Assembly (NCBI GenBank): GCA_019633985.1
Contig: JAHQWE010000025.1
Location: 1 to 42,481, forward strand
Reading direction: 5' to 3'
DNA length: 42,481 nt
Source of the DNA: Acidiferrobacterales bacterium
GTDB lineage: Bacteria > Pseudomonadota > Gammaproteobacteria > Arenicellales > Poriferihabitantaceae
Under the pieces are notes generated by a model. That model had not been told where the DNA came from, searched no databases, and saw nothing but the letters and a program-made list of their open reading frames with translations. The position numbers and the translations under genes are program-made. Shown piece after piece: positions 1-7,998 of the stretch. Position 1 is the stretch's first letter, and each line of letters opens with the position of its first letter.

Positions 1-320
1 ATTCCCGCCAGCTCCATGTTGGCGCCCAGCCATGCAGCCGGCAATTCTTCGATGCCCATAGCACTGGAAATTGATTGCAGTTCCTCGCTGGAAACCAGAG
101 TCAGTTGACGCGTGTTTCGAATTACCGCGCCACGCTCGTAAAGATATGGGAACCGGGAACAGGCAGGACGGGTCAGGCCTTGATGACCATCTTCGCGGAA
201 TCCCTCCAGACACGCTTCCACTGCCTGAATTTCCTGACTGACAATGGATTGGCTGCTGTCTTCGCCGGCCAACAGGCGGACAACGGCGCCGACAAACGGC
301 ATTTCTCTGTAGCTGCTCAT
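1..320 (-). CDS. MOSC-domain protein, 3' part cut by the window edge
   Basis: Only the N-terminal 106 residues are present; the gene runs off position 1. I translated it by hand from the complement. ATG at 318-320 is preceded in frame by TAA four codons upstream, so this start is secure. The segment around residues 42-48 (EDGHQGL) followed by RNTRQLTLVS and then ELPAAWLGANMEL fits the MOSC domain of molybdenum-cofactor-sulfurase C-terminal-like proteins, which bind or transfer sulfur or Moco. The role is known only by family. It is divergent from the HIT gene. Without the rest of the protein the subfamily cannot be fixed. Confidence 0.72.
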   Translation of the reverse strand, partial: MSSYREMPFVGAVVRLLAGEDSSQSIVSQEIQAVEACLEGFREDGHQGLTRPACSRFPYLYERGAVIRNTRQLTLVSSEELQSISSAMGIEELPAAWLGANMELAG

Positions 321-449
321 GTTTTCAGCTTACCACCGGGCATAAGTAACGCAAAGAATTTGATTGAGGCATAAAACCACTTGCCTTGCGGGCCGTCCGG
401 CCGGACCCTATGATCGCGGACGCGCCTGTTATGACCCTCAACAACCGAT

Positions 450-866
450 ATGTCCAGTACGACCGCTCCAGCAGAACTTTCCCGGGACGACTGCCGTTTC
501 TGTCGCCCCTATCCCAGCCCAGCCGCCATCCAGGGTGAATACTGCGTCGCCCGCTGGGACCGCCACCCCGCCAACCCCGGCCATATGCTGGTCATTCCGG
601 ATCGCCATTTTGCCGATTACTTTGATGCCACAGAAGCAGAACGACATGACATATGGGAGGTCGTTCAGCAGGCGAGAGATTTGATCGTCAAAGAACACAA
701 TCCAGACGGATTCAATGTCGGCATCAATGTGGGGCATTACGCCGGACAGTCCATCATGCATCTGCACGTCCATATCATTCCCAGGTACAAGGGCGATGTG
801 GAGAATCCCAAAGGTGGCGTTCGTGGCGTTATCCCCCAACGACAGAAATACACCCTGATTCCCTGA
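450..866 (+). CDS. HIT-family (histidine triad) nucleotide hydrolase
   Basis: A 138-residue protein of usual HIT-domain length. The histidine triad is visible as H104-x-H106-x-H108 (HLHVHII), the nucleotide-phosphate-binding and catalytic motif that cleaves nucleoside phosphoramidates or dinucleotides. An N-terminal C15-x2-C18 pair resembles the zinc site of some HIT proteins. The GFNVGINVG stretch just before the triad is typical of the core sheet. The start at ATG 450 leaves a sensible N-terminus. The gene lies 46 bp upstream of the ABC-F gene in the same direction. The substrate cannot be told from sequence; it is a general HIT hydrolase and not clearly Ap4A-specific. Confidence 0.9.
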   Translation: MSSTTAPAELSRDDCRFCRPYPSPAAIQGEYCVARWDRHPANPGHMLVIPDRHFADYFDATEAERHDIWEVVQQARDLIVKEHNPDGFNVGINVGHYAGQSIMHLHVHIIPRYKGDVENPKGGVRGVIPQRQKYTLIP

Positions 867-912
867 TCGGCTTACAGGTTAGAATCCGCGACCCCTTCGC
901 GTATTCCGCCCC

Positions 913-2814
913 ATGCCCCTGGTCTCACTCAACCAAGTTTCGATCGCCTTCGGCGCACAGAAGCTGTTGGACCACGCCAACCTGGTTATCGAGCGGGGCG
1001 AACGGATCGGACTGCTCGGTCGAAATGGCGAGGGTAAATCCACCTTGCTTTCGGTTATCGGCGGCAGGCTGAGGCCGGATGACGGCGAGTTACGTTTCGA
1101 CCCGGGCATCCGGGTCGCCATGCTGGAGCAGGCGCCCAGCCTGAGCGGCACGGAGACGATTTACGACATAGTGGCGGAGGGGCTGGGCAGCATCGGCGCC
1201 GACCTGGCGGAATATCACCACGCCATCATCGCGGACGATGCCGCCACGGACGCCGGCCTGCAGCGTATTGCCGCCATACAACAACGTATCGACGCTGCGG
1301 ATGGATGGCGTCTCGGTCAGCGGGTGGAGAAAGTTCTTTCCCGGCTGGGATTGTCCGCGGATGACGCTGTCACCACACTTTCCGGGGGCTGGCAGCGGCG
1401 GGTCTCCCTGGCCAGGGCGCTGGTGGCTGAACCCCAGGTCTTGTTGCTGGATGAACCCACCAACCATCTCGATATCGCCTCCATCGAATGGCTGGAAAAC
1501 CAGATACTGCAGTTCCAGGGCGCTGTCCTGTTCGTTACCCACGACCGCACCTTCCTGAAGCGGGTCGCCAACCGGATCGTGGATCTCGACCGCGGCGCCT
1601 TAACTGCCTGGACGGGAAGCTATGAAGATTACCTTCGTCGCAAAGCCGCGGCGGATGAGCAGGAAGCCCGGCAGAATGCGGAATTCGATCGCAAGCTGGC
1701 CCGGGAGGAAGTCTGGATTCGCAAGGGCATCCAGGCCCGCCGCACCCGCAACGAGGGCCGGGTCCGGGCGCTGATCAGGATGCGCTCTGAACGGGCGGAG
1801 CGGCGGGAAAAACAAGGCAAGGTCAAGTTAAACATCGACCAGGCGGACAACAGCGGCAAACTGGTCATGGAGGCCAAAAATGTCTCCTTCGCCTGGGGCG
1901 ACAAGATAATTGCGCGGGACTTCTCCACCCGCATACTCCGCGGTGATCGCATCGGTCTGATCGGCCCCAACGGCATCGGCAAAACCACGTTGATCCGTTT
2001 GCTGCTGGGTGAGCAACAACCCGACAGTGGCCATATCCGGTTGGGGCATAACCTGAAGGTGGCCTGGTTCGATCAGCTCCGAACCCAGGTCGATCCGGAA
2101 TCCACGGTGGTGGACGCCATTGGCGAGGGACGGGACAAAATTACCGTGGGAGGTCGTGAGCGCCACGTTATTTCCTATCTTTCCGACTTCCTGTTTGCAC
2201 CGGCGCGTGCCCGCTCACCCATTCGCAGCCTGTCCGGCGGAGAGCGGGCCAGGGTACTGTTGGCGAAGCTGTTCAGCAAACCCGCCAACGTTCTGGTCAT
2301 GGACGAACCCACGAATGATCTTGATATCGAGACCCTGGAACTGGTGGAGGAGATGCTGTTGGATTTCGCCGGCACTTTGATCCTGGTCAGTCATGATCGC
2401 CAGTTTATGGACAACGTGGTCACCAGCACCCTGGCGTTGGAGGGCGATGGTCGAATACAGGAATACGTTGGTGGTTACAGCGATTGGGAGCGGCAGCGGC
2501 CTGTATCCTCCCCTGCCGAAGCCATAGAGGACAAGATCGAGCCGGCGGAAACTGTGGCCCCGGAACCAGTGGAGCCCGTGACAACCAAACCCAGCAAAAA
2601 GAAACTGGGCTACCGAGAGCAACAGGAACTGGCCGCGCTACCGGCCCGAATCGAGGAACTGGAAACTCTCCAGTCAACACTCACCGCCACGGTTTCAGAA
2701 GGCGATTTTTACCGCGGCGACCCCCAGGTTGTGGAACGAACCCTGCGGGAGTTGGACGAAGCATCCAAGGAACTGGAACAATGCTACCAGCGCTGGGAGG
2801 TCCTGGAAGGGTAG
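913..2814 (+). CDS. uup: ABC-F family ATPase, Uup-like
   Basis: A 633-residue soluble protein with two ABC ATPase domains and no membrane segments, as expected for ABC-F translation or ribosome-associated factors. Domain 1 has Walker A at 36-43 (GRNGEGKS), signature LSGGWQRR near 156-163 and Walker B with LLLDEPTNHLD near 177-187. A charged helical linker (about 235-310) connects to domain 2, with Walker A GPNGIGKT at 351-358, signature LSGGERAR and LVMDEPTNDLD. Residues about 555-630 form a predicted coiled coil after a Pro/Glu-rich linker, which is the mark of Uup rather than EttA. Uup is linked to ribosome function and tolerance of transposon excision in E. coli. It ends 15 bp from the convergent cupin gene. 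Confidence 0.93.
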   Translation: MPLVSLNQVSIAFGAQKLLDHANLVIERGERIGLLGRNGEGKSTLLSVIGGRLRPDDGELRFDPGIRVAMLEQAPSLSGTETIYDIVAEGLGSIGADLAEYHHAIIADDAATDAGLQRIAAIQQRIDAADGWRLGQRVEKVLSRLGLSADDAVTTLSGGWQRRVSLARALVAEPQVLLLDEPTNHLDIASIEWLENQILQFQGAVLFVTHDRTFLKRVANRIVDLDRGALTAWTGSYEDYLRRKAAADEQEARQNAEFDRKLAREEVWIRKGIQARRTRNEGRVRALIRMRSERAERREKQGKVKLNIDQADNSGKLVMEAKNVSFAWGDKIIARDFSTRILRGDRIGLIGPNGIGKTTLIRLLLGEQQPDSGHIRLGHNLKVAWFDQLRTQVDPESTVVDAIGEGRDKITVGGRERHVISYLSDFLFAPARARSPIRSLSGGERARVLLAKLFSKPANVLVMDEPTNDLDIETLELVEEMLLDFAGTLILVSHDRQFMDNVVTSTLALEGDGRIQEYVGGYSDWERQRPVSSPAEAIEDKIEPAETVAPEPVEPVTTKPSKKKLGYREQQELAALPARIEELETLQSTLTATVSEGDFYRGDPQVVERTLRELDEASKELEQCYQRWEVLEG

Positions 2815-2829
2815 CCCATTAAATGGCCT

Positions 2830-3219
2830 TCAGGTCGGACGGGTGACGCTATGATCGGTGGGTTGGGGCGTTGCAGTCATGACTTTGACCCCATTCGGGG
2901 TTTCGAATCGATGCCAGGTGTTTTGCGGCACGACAATAAACTCTCCTGACTGCAGCAGGTATTTCTCTTCGACATCCGCCATCAATAGCACCAGCGTGGT
3001 TTCGCCTTCCAGCACGTAGACGATCTCATCACCCTGGGCGTGGCGTTCCCATTCGCTGTTGCCCGCGTAGTGACCGATAAAGATGGCGCCGTCCCGGTAA
3101 GGCGCCAGCGTTGCAAACGCGCCATCGAGATCCTCATTGCGGGATTCCGGGGTGCGGTTGCCGACAAAGCTCAGTTTTACAAACTCGTCCGCAAACGAAA
3201 TCACCCTGGGTTTTGACAT
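2830..3219 (-). CDS. cupin-domain protein
   Basis: A small protein (about 129 residues) with a single conserved beta-barrel cupin fold: motif 1 around SEWERHAQGDEIVYVLEG and motif 2 around SGEFIVVPQNTWHRFE carry candidate metal-binding His/Glu residues. I chose ATG 3217-3219 because a GAGG sits about 10 nt upstream; ATG at 3226-3228, nine bases earlier, is also possible. An open frame extends further upstream to 3363 but overlaps pgeF and has no cupin sequence. It is the last gene of a leftward run and its start overlaps or abuts the pgeF stop (3221). Function cannot be narrowed beyond a metal-dependent or sensory cupin. Confidence 0.83.
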   Translation of the reverse strand: MSKPRVISFADEFVKLSFVGNRTPESRNEDLDGAFATLAPYRDGAIFIGHYAGNSEWERHAQGDEIVYVLEGETTLVLLMADVEEKYLLQSGEFIVVPQNTWHRFETPNGVKVMTATPQPTDHSVTRPT

Positions 3220-3220
3220 G

Positions 3221-4012
3221 TTACCCATCCCTCGACGCATATGTGTTGACGAGGCAGATAGCCCCGACCTGTCGACCGTAATCCGGCTCACCTCGATGGC
3301 AGCTGCGGCGGTAGCTGAAGTAACCTGACTCATCGGCATAGGTATCCGTGGCGCTACGCTCAACCTGGTTTACACCCGCTGCTTTCAATCGAAGTTCAAT
3401 ATACGCGGGAAGATCAAAGTGCACGTTACCAGTATCAGGATGGGCCAGGAAACACCCTTCCGCATTGATCGGCGATTGCTCCAGCAGATTCTCGCGAAAC
3501 GTGGCGCCGACTTCGTAGCTGAGTGGCGCAATGGCGGGACCGATCGCGACAGCAATACTGTCAACTCTGACGCCCAGTCCTCGCATAGTTACTATTACCG
3601 AGTCGGTAACACCTTTGAGTGCACCCTGCCAACCCGCATGAGCAGCCCCAACCACACCGGGTGCAGCGAACAACACCGGCGCACAATCCGCACCCAACGC
3701 GCCTATGCAGATGCCGGGTTCGGTAGTGACGAGTCCGTCAGCCTCATACAGTGCCTCTTCGTCTGTATCGTTGTCAACGATGCGCACATCCCGACCATGC
3801 ACCTGGCGATTGGTAATCAGTTTACGCCCACCGAGAGTCCGGACCACTGCGTCACGATTCTGCCGAATATTGTTTTTTTCATCTGCGGCGCCGTAACTGC
3901 AGTTCAGAGAGGCAAACAATCCGTCGGACACGCCGCCGGTTCGACCGAAAAAACCATGATTGATCGATGTCTGCTGCTGTAACAGGGCGCTGATTTCGCT
4001 GGTCGGTAACAT
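3221..4012 (-). CDS. pgeF: PgeF/YfiH laccase-domain protein (purine nucleoside phosphorylase or peptidoglycan editing factor)
   Basis: The family has been described both as a multicopper-like polyphenol oxidase or purine nucleoside phosphorylase with adenosine deaminase activity, and in E. coli as preventing mis-incorporation of L-Ser into peptidoglycan. The zinc or active-site residues are all visible: H72 in RQVHG, C110 in GADCAPV and H125 in AAHAGWQG; SYRR follows near the C-terminus. About 263 residues, usual family length. I chose ATG 4010-4012, which gives an N-terminus leading into NHGFFGRTGGVS; a TTG four codons upstream is an alternative. It follows the citryl-CoA-lyase-like gene with a very short gap, so it is probably co-transcribed with it. 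Confidence 0.9.
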   Translation of the reverse strand: MLPTSEISALLQQQTSINHGFFGRTGGVSDGLFASLNCSYGAADEKNNIRQNRDAVVRTLGGRKLITNRQVHGRDVRIVDNDTDEEALYEADGLVTTEPGICIGALGADCAPVLFAAPGVVGAAHAGWQGALKGVTDSVIVTMRGLGVRVDSIAVAIGPAIAPLSYEVGATFRENLLEQSPINAEGCFLAHPDTGNVHFDLPAYIELRLKAAGVNQVERSATDTYADESGYFSYRRSCHRGEPDYGRQVGAICLVNTYASRDG

Positions 4013-4029
4013 CTGGGATTTCAAAGCCT

Positions 4030-4860
4030 TCAGGTATCAGTGGGCACCACTCTCTTCGCCGGACCATCATAGGTCCAGATCGTGTCCCGGGGAATGGGCC
4101 CTTTATTGCGCCCGCCCTGGCAAGTCTGCTCCCAGGCATGGGCAAGAATGCCCACTGAACGGGACAGACAGAATAGACCCCGGGCCAGGGGTGCAGGGAA
4201 ACCCAGCTCGGCATAGATCACCGCCGTGGCGCCATCGATATTCATCGGGATATGGCGATCCTTTTGCGACTCGATCCTGCGTTCCATGGCCCGGGCAACC
4301 GCTGCATGCCGGCCAGCAATCACCTTCTGCTCAACCGCTATATCCACCGCATTCAATAACGCTGCAACCCTTGGATCCACCGGGTGAAACCGATGACCGA
4401 ATCCTGGCACATATTTCCCGTCATCCGCCAGGAAAGCGTCCAGAACCCGAGCTGCCGCACAGTCAGCATCGACCGCTTCATCCATCAGCGCCACAGCTTC
4501 ATCGTAGAGCACCACGGCCTGTTCACCCGCACCGCCATGCACATCACCGAGAACATTCAGACCGGAGGCCATGGCATTGTTAAGTCCGACGCCGCAGGTT
4601 GCAGCCATGCGGGCAATGGCAATACCCGGCGCCTGGGGGCCGTGATCCACGGCGGACATAAGCGCCGTTTCCAACAGATCCGCCTGTTGCCTGTTCGGCA
4701 ACTCGCCGCGCAACATCAACCAGATCATCTGGGCCAGACCGATGTTTCCAATCAGGTCTTCCACAGGGTATCCCCGGTAGCGGATCTCCCCTGGCGACAT
4801 ATCAATGATTTCAGTGCGCCACCAGTCAGCGGCTTCCTGGTGGGTGTCTGTGTCAGTCAT
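4030..4860 (-). CDS. citryl-CoA lyase-like / short citrate-synthase-fold protein
   Basis: At 276 residues it is much shorter than citrate synthase (about 430) and matches the length of stand-alone citrate-synthase-fold proteins annotated as citryl-CoA lyase. The catalytic-His segment VPGFGHRFH is present, with an earlier H in DVHGGAGEQ and a later Asp region near the NIDGATA stretch. Members cleave or form acyl-CoA C-C bonds. Its ATG overlaps the stop of the CaiB/BaiF CoA-transferase gene (4857-4860, ATGA), so the two are translationally coupled. Together they suggest a two-step route: a carboxylate is activated by CoA transfer, then cleaved by the lyase. The exact substrate is not determinable here. 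Confidence 0.8.
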   Translation of the reverse strand: MTDTDTHQEAADWWRTEIIDMSPGEIRYRGYPVEDLIGNIGLAQMIWLMLRGELPNRQQADLLETALMSAVDHGPQAPGIAIARMAATCGVGLNNAMASGLNVLGDVHGGAGEQAVVLYDEAVALMDEAVDADCAAARVLDAFLADDGKYVPGFGHRFHPVDPRVAALLNAVDIAVEQKVIAGRHAAVARAMERRIESQKDRHIPMNIDGATAVIYAELGFPAPLARGLFCLSRSVGILAHAWEQTCQGGRNKGPIPRDTIWTYDGPAKRVVPTDT

Positions 4861-6056
4861 ATCACTCCAGCCTGTTGCAGGGCGATTATCTCATCCCGGG
4901 AATAACCCAAAGATTGAAGAATGTTTTCGGTATGTTGACCGAGCGCTGGCGGTGGCGTGGCCGTCTTCGGTCTTTTGCCGTCCAGGCGCATGCCGGTGCG
5001 GGCGAATCGAACCGGCCTGTCCACACCGGAAACATTGGTAAATGAGCCCAGCAGATCCCGACCTTCGATCTGGGGATGAGACAGTACTTCCGGCACGCTG
5101 AGGATACGACCCGCGGGCACCCCAGCCCGGTTCAGTCGCTCCTCCCATTCAGCGGCACTGGAGTTTGCCAGCCGTTCTTCCAGCGCGGCTTGCAATGCCT
5201 TGCGATTGTCCAGCCGCCCCTGGCGTGCGGCAAAGCGGGCATCCAACTTCAGTTCCGGCGCCTCCACTACATCACAAAGTGCCTCAAACTGACCCTGTCG
5301 ATTGGCGGCGATATTGATCAGGCCCTCGCCGGTTCGGAAAGCGCCGGAGGGACTGGCGGTGAAATTGTCATTCCCCAGGGGCTGCGGCTTCCGGCCTGTC
5401 ACCAGAAAATTCGACACCACCCAACCCATGGTGGCCAACACCGATTCCAGCATGGAGACGTCGATCATCACCCCGCGCCCGGGCTTTGGCTTGGCTAGGG
5501 CGGCGCTGATGGCGAATGCGCCGGTCAGCCCGCCGATCGTGTCCGCCACCGGATACCCCACCCGACAGGGTGCCGATTCATCATCCCCGGTAATACTCAT
5601 CACCCCGGACATACCCTGAATAATCTGGTCATAGGCAGGCTGTTCGTGCAATGGACCATTCTGACCAAAGCCGGAAATCGCACAATACACCAGCTCCGGA
5701 TTGATGCGACGCAGCGTTTCGTAGTCGAGATCCAGCCGCGCCATAACGCCAGGACGGAAATTCTCCACCAGAACATCCGCCGTCGCCACGAGCTTGCGGA
5801 AAATCTCTTTACCCGCACTGGATTTCAGGTCGATGGTAATGGATTGCTTGCCGGTGTTCTGGGCCAGAAAAGAGACCCCCATCAACTTTTCGTTGAGATC
5901 AGGATCCGCACCAAGCTGCCTCGCCAGGTCACCACTGCCCGGCACCTCCACCTTGATCACCTCTGCCCCCATATGGGCAAGCTGGTGGCAGCAGAATGGG
6001 CCTGCCAGTACATTGGTCAGATCGAGAATCCGGATGCCGTGAAGCGGATCAGGCAT
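4857..6056 (-). CDS. CaiB/BaiF family CoA-transferase (family III)
   Basis: A 399-residue family III CoA-transferase, which moves CoA between carboxylic acids through an Asp-linked anhydride. The expected catalytic Asp is D172 in [10 protein letters not shown]. The N-terminal [15 protein letters not shown] and the segments VENFRPGV and [10 protein letters not shown] are family hallmarks. I placed the start at ATG 6054-6056, with GAGG nine bases upstream; the frame opens five codons earlier with a TTG that I reject. It is first in the leftward operon with the citryl-CoA-lyase-like gene, pgeF and the cupin, and is divergent from tRNA-Ser. Substrate unknown; succinyl-CoA is a common CoA donor in this family. 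Confidence 0.9.
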   Translation of the reverse strand: MPDPLHGIRILDLTNVLAGPFCCHQLAHMGAEVIKVEVPGSGDLARQLGADPDLNEKLMGVSFLAQNTGKQSITIDLKSSAGKEIFRKLVATADVLVENFRPGVMARLDLDYETLRRINPELVYCAISGFGQNGPLHEQPAYDQIIQGMSGVMSITGDDESAPCRVGYPVADTIGGLTGAFAISAALAKPKPGRGVMIDVSMLESVLATMGWVVSNFLVTGRKPQPLGNDNFTASPSGAFRTGEGLINIAANRQGQFEALCDVVEAPELKLDARFAARQGRLDNRKALQAALEERLANSSAAEWEERLNRAGVPAGRILSVPEVLSHPQIEGRDLLGSFTNVSGVDRPVRFARTGMRLDGKRPKTATPPPALGQHTENILQSLGYSRDEIIALQQAGVI

Positions 6057-6099
6057 AAGGAATGACCTCAATTCTGTGGCTACCCGGGAGCGGCTTGGC

Positions 6100-6105
6100 T
6101 ATAAT
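6100..6105 (+). promoter_or_regulatory. -10 box of the tRNA-Ser promoter
   Basis: A perfect TATAAT lies 22 bases ahead of the tRNA, with a GC-rich stretch (CCGGGGGC) right after it, as in stringently controlled stable-RNA promoters. The -35 at 6077-6082 (TGGCTA) matches the consensus at only three positions. Direction and placement fit the tRNA rather than the leftward CoA-transferase gene. Confidence 0.6.
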
Positions 6106-6127
6106 CCGGGGGCAATGAAAGACCATC

Positions 6128-6215
6128 GGAGAGTTGGCAGAGTGGTCGAATGCGGCGGTCTTGAAAACCGTTGACTGTAACAGGTCCGGGGGTTCGAATC
6201 CCTCACTCTCCGCCA
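6128..6215 (+). tRNA. tRNA-Ser (anticodon TGA)
   Basis: An 88-nt cloverleaf with a long variable arm, as in class II tRNAs. The acceptor arm pairs GGAGAGT (6128-6134) with ACTCTCC (6205-6211), followed by discriminator G and an encoded CCA (6213-6215). The anticodon stem GCGGT/ACCGT encloses the loop CTTGAAA, giving anticodon TGA at 6162-6164. The T arm GGTTCGAATCC is canonical. The long variable arm agrees with serine, not leucine, identity. It stands alone with no neighbouring tRNA, and sits at the point where base composition changes. Confidence 0.97.
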
Positions 6216-6311
6216 CAAGTTTTCACATCCCCCGTCTTAACCGGATGTTCTTTGTTAGGATTGATAGCATGAGAGTGAATTCGATCACTTTCGCTATGTG
6301 ATTGCTGAAGT

Positions 6312-6332
6312 AACATTTGTTCAACATTTGTT
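6312..6332. repeat. tandem 10-bp direct repeat, 11-bp period
   Basis: AACATTTGTT occurs at 6312-6321 and again at 6323-6332, one helical turn apart, about 47 bp before the acyltransferase start. It could be a regulator-binding pair or chance. Confidence 0.5.
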
Positions 6333-6378
6333 GCAGGTCCACCAAATCATCTCCGCTAAATACGACCTTAACACCAAA

Positions 6379-7962
6379 ATGAAAAATAACGTTTTACGTA
6401 TTTCGCTGTTCCTTATTACCTGTATCACCGTCCATCAGCTTGTTCAGGTATTTGCAATGCAATCCTTCAACGTGATGCAAATCAAAGGCCAATTTCCAAC
6501 CGGCACACAGATTTACTTTAGTAATTCAAATGGATTTCATCCGATCATCAAGAAAACTGCGGTGGGCAATACCGTTGCCGAGACAGCTGAAACACAGGTT
6601 CTGAATTTTCAACTCTCCAATCGGTTAGTGGAGCGTTTCCAAGTCGACATCGCGCATGGTGAATTACCGCATAAGCTCGAACAAATTGGCCTGTACAGTC
6701 ACTTTAGCAGAAAACCCGAACTCTGGAGCGGCGCTGAAATTGGTGAGAAATTTGAACTAACGCAATATCGTCAAGGAACAATCACTTCGTACACGCTAAA
6801 ACACAAAACCAAAGGCAGCAATGGTTTTATTGAATATATCGTTCCAGTGTTAGTGGGATTGCTGGTTGCACTCACTCTGGGTACCACCAATTGGTCGGCC
6901 TTTCCGCCGATTCAAGATTTAGGGAATAGCATCCAGATTAGACATCATCATAGTTTCACTGCACTGGATGGTCTCCGCGGCCTGGCCGCACTACTAGTAT
7001 TGATGCATCACGCAACCATTACGTTCAAAGGCTACGGAGGATTGGGCGTATGGATATTTTTCGTACTAAGCGGATTTCTTCTGACTCGATCCTTTGTTGT
7101 CAAACCCAACCAAGCGAACTCAATTTCGTCATTAGCGAAGTTCATGGCACGGCGATTCAAACGGATCGTGCCGATGTATTACGTCATGATTACGGTAATA
7201 TTTCTTTTACAAAATCACTTCGATACCGCCATCCGCCACTATTTATTCATTCAGGGTGAGGGACACTACTGGACTATTTTACAAGAGATGTATTTTTATC
7301 TCTTGTTACCTTTCCTGACCCTGGCATGTTATCTCTTGTTCCGCGGGCGAATACTCCCGAGCCTGCTATTTCTGGGTTTATTGACGTTTCTATGGAACAA
7401 ATACGGCGACTCCAATGTGTTCTCCATTTATGGATTGAATCAACCATTGAGAGGATTCTTTCAGGTATTTCTCTTGGGTATGATTGGGGCATATTGGTAC
7501 CATGGAATTTACATAAACAGCAAAAAACTGCAGCGACTTTGTGAGCGGTACCAGTGGGTGCTCTCCATCACCGCGCTGCTCGTACTTGCAGCTGTTTTAG
7601 AAATCAGCCGTATCGAAAATTGGGTGGGTTTTAGCTTAACAATGAATCACCATCCTCTTATCGGCGGGCTAGTTTGTCTTGCATTGATTTTGTTGGCTGT
7701 TGTCGGCAGCCCAAAATGCCTTTACAAAAAAATCCTTAACAATCCTCTTATCCGATACGTCGGTATCGTAGGTTACAGTTTCTATCTACTCCACCCATAC
7801 GCGATTTTCATGATTCGTCATGCGATTGAACACTATTTTGATGTTCCATACTTGAACGTCGGTGAGTTTTGGCAACTATTCGCCGGTTTTATCTTGACTC
7901 TAATTCTAGCGAGTGTGACCTATACCACAATCGAAAGGCCGTTTTTACGCAAAGCACAATAG
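6379..7962 (+). CDS. acyltransferase-3 (OafA/YrhL-like) membrane protein with N-terminal periplasmic domain
   Basis: A multi-pass membrane O-acyltransferase, the family that acetylates or otherwise acylates lipopolysaccharide, exopolysaccharide or peptidoglycan sugars. I use ATG 6379, giving 527 residues; an in-frame GTG at 6298 has no support. After TM1 (about 7-27) comes a non-membrane stretch (about 28-150), a TM segment near 155-175, then the acyltransferase-3 core from about residue 190 to the end with FTALDGLRGLAALLV, the VFFVLSGFLL-like WIFFVLSGFLL and many TM helices. The N-terminal domain lies before the core, unlike the C-terminal SGNH domain of OafA, and I do not recognise it. AT-rich relative to the first 6 kb. 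Convergent with the membrane-protein gene that ends at 7999. Confidence 0.85.
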   Translation: MKNNVLRISLFLITCITVHQLVQVFAMQSFNVMQIKGQFPTGTQIYFSNSNGFHPIIKKTAVGNTVAETAETQVLNFQLSNRLVERFQVDIAHGELPHKLEQIGLYSHFSRKPELWSGAEIGEKFELTQYRQGTITSYTLKHKTKGSNGFIEYIVPVLVGLLVALTLGTTNWSAFPPIQDLGNSIQIRHHHSFTALDGLRGLAALLVLMHHATITFKGYGGLGVWIFFVLSGFLLTRSFVVKPNQANSISSLAKFMARRFKRIVPMYYVMITVIFLLQNHFDTAIRHYLFIQGEGHYWTILQEMYFYLLLPFLTLACYLLFRGRILPSLLFLGLLTFLWNKYGDSNVFSIYGLNQPLRGFFQVFLLGMIGAYWYHGIYINSKKLQRLCERYQWVLSITALLVLAAVLEISRIENWVGFSLTMNHHPLIGGLVCLALILLAVVGSPKCLYKKILNNPLIRYVGIVGYSFYLLHPYAIFMIRHAIEHYFDVPYLNVGEFWQLFAGFILTLILASVTYTTIERPFLRKAQ

Positions 7963-7998
7963 AGCCATGCATCATGTGTGTCAAAAACCTAAAGCACA

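Noticed and set aside
3419-3982. 187-codon open frame on the plus strand
   Set aside because: It is antisense to pgeF, which has all active-site residues. The frame has no recognisable domain.
3960-4583. 207-codon open frame on the plus strand
   Set aside because: Antisense to the citryl-CoA-lyase-like gene; Pro/Arg/His-rich composition is that of a shadow frame in GC-rich DNA.
4030-4860. Full-length citrate synthase
   Set aside because: The protein is only 276 residues and ends cleanly; it is not a truncated gltA because its neighbours and starts are intact.
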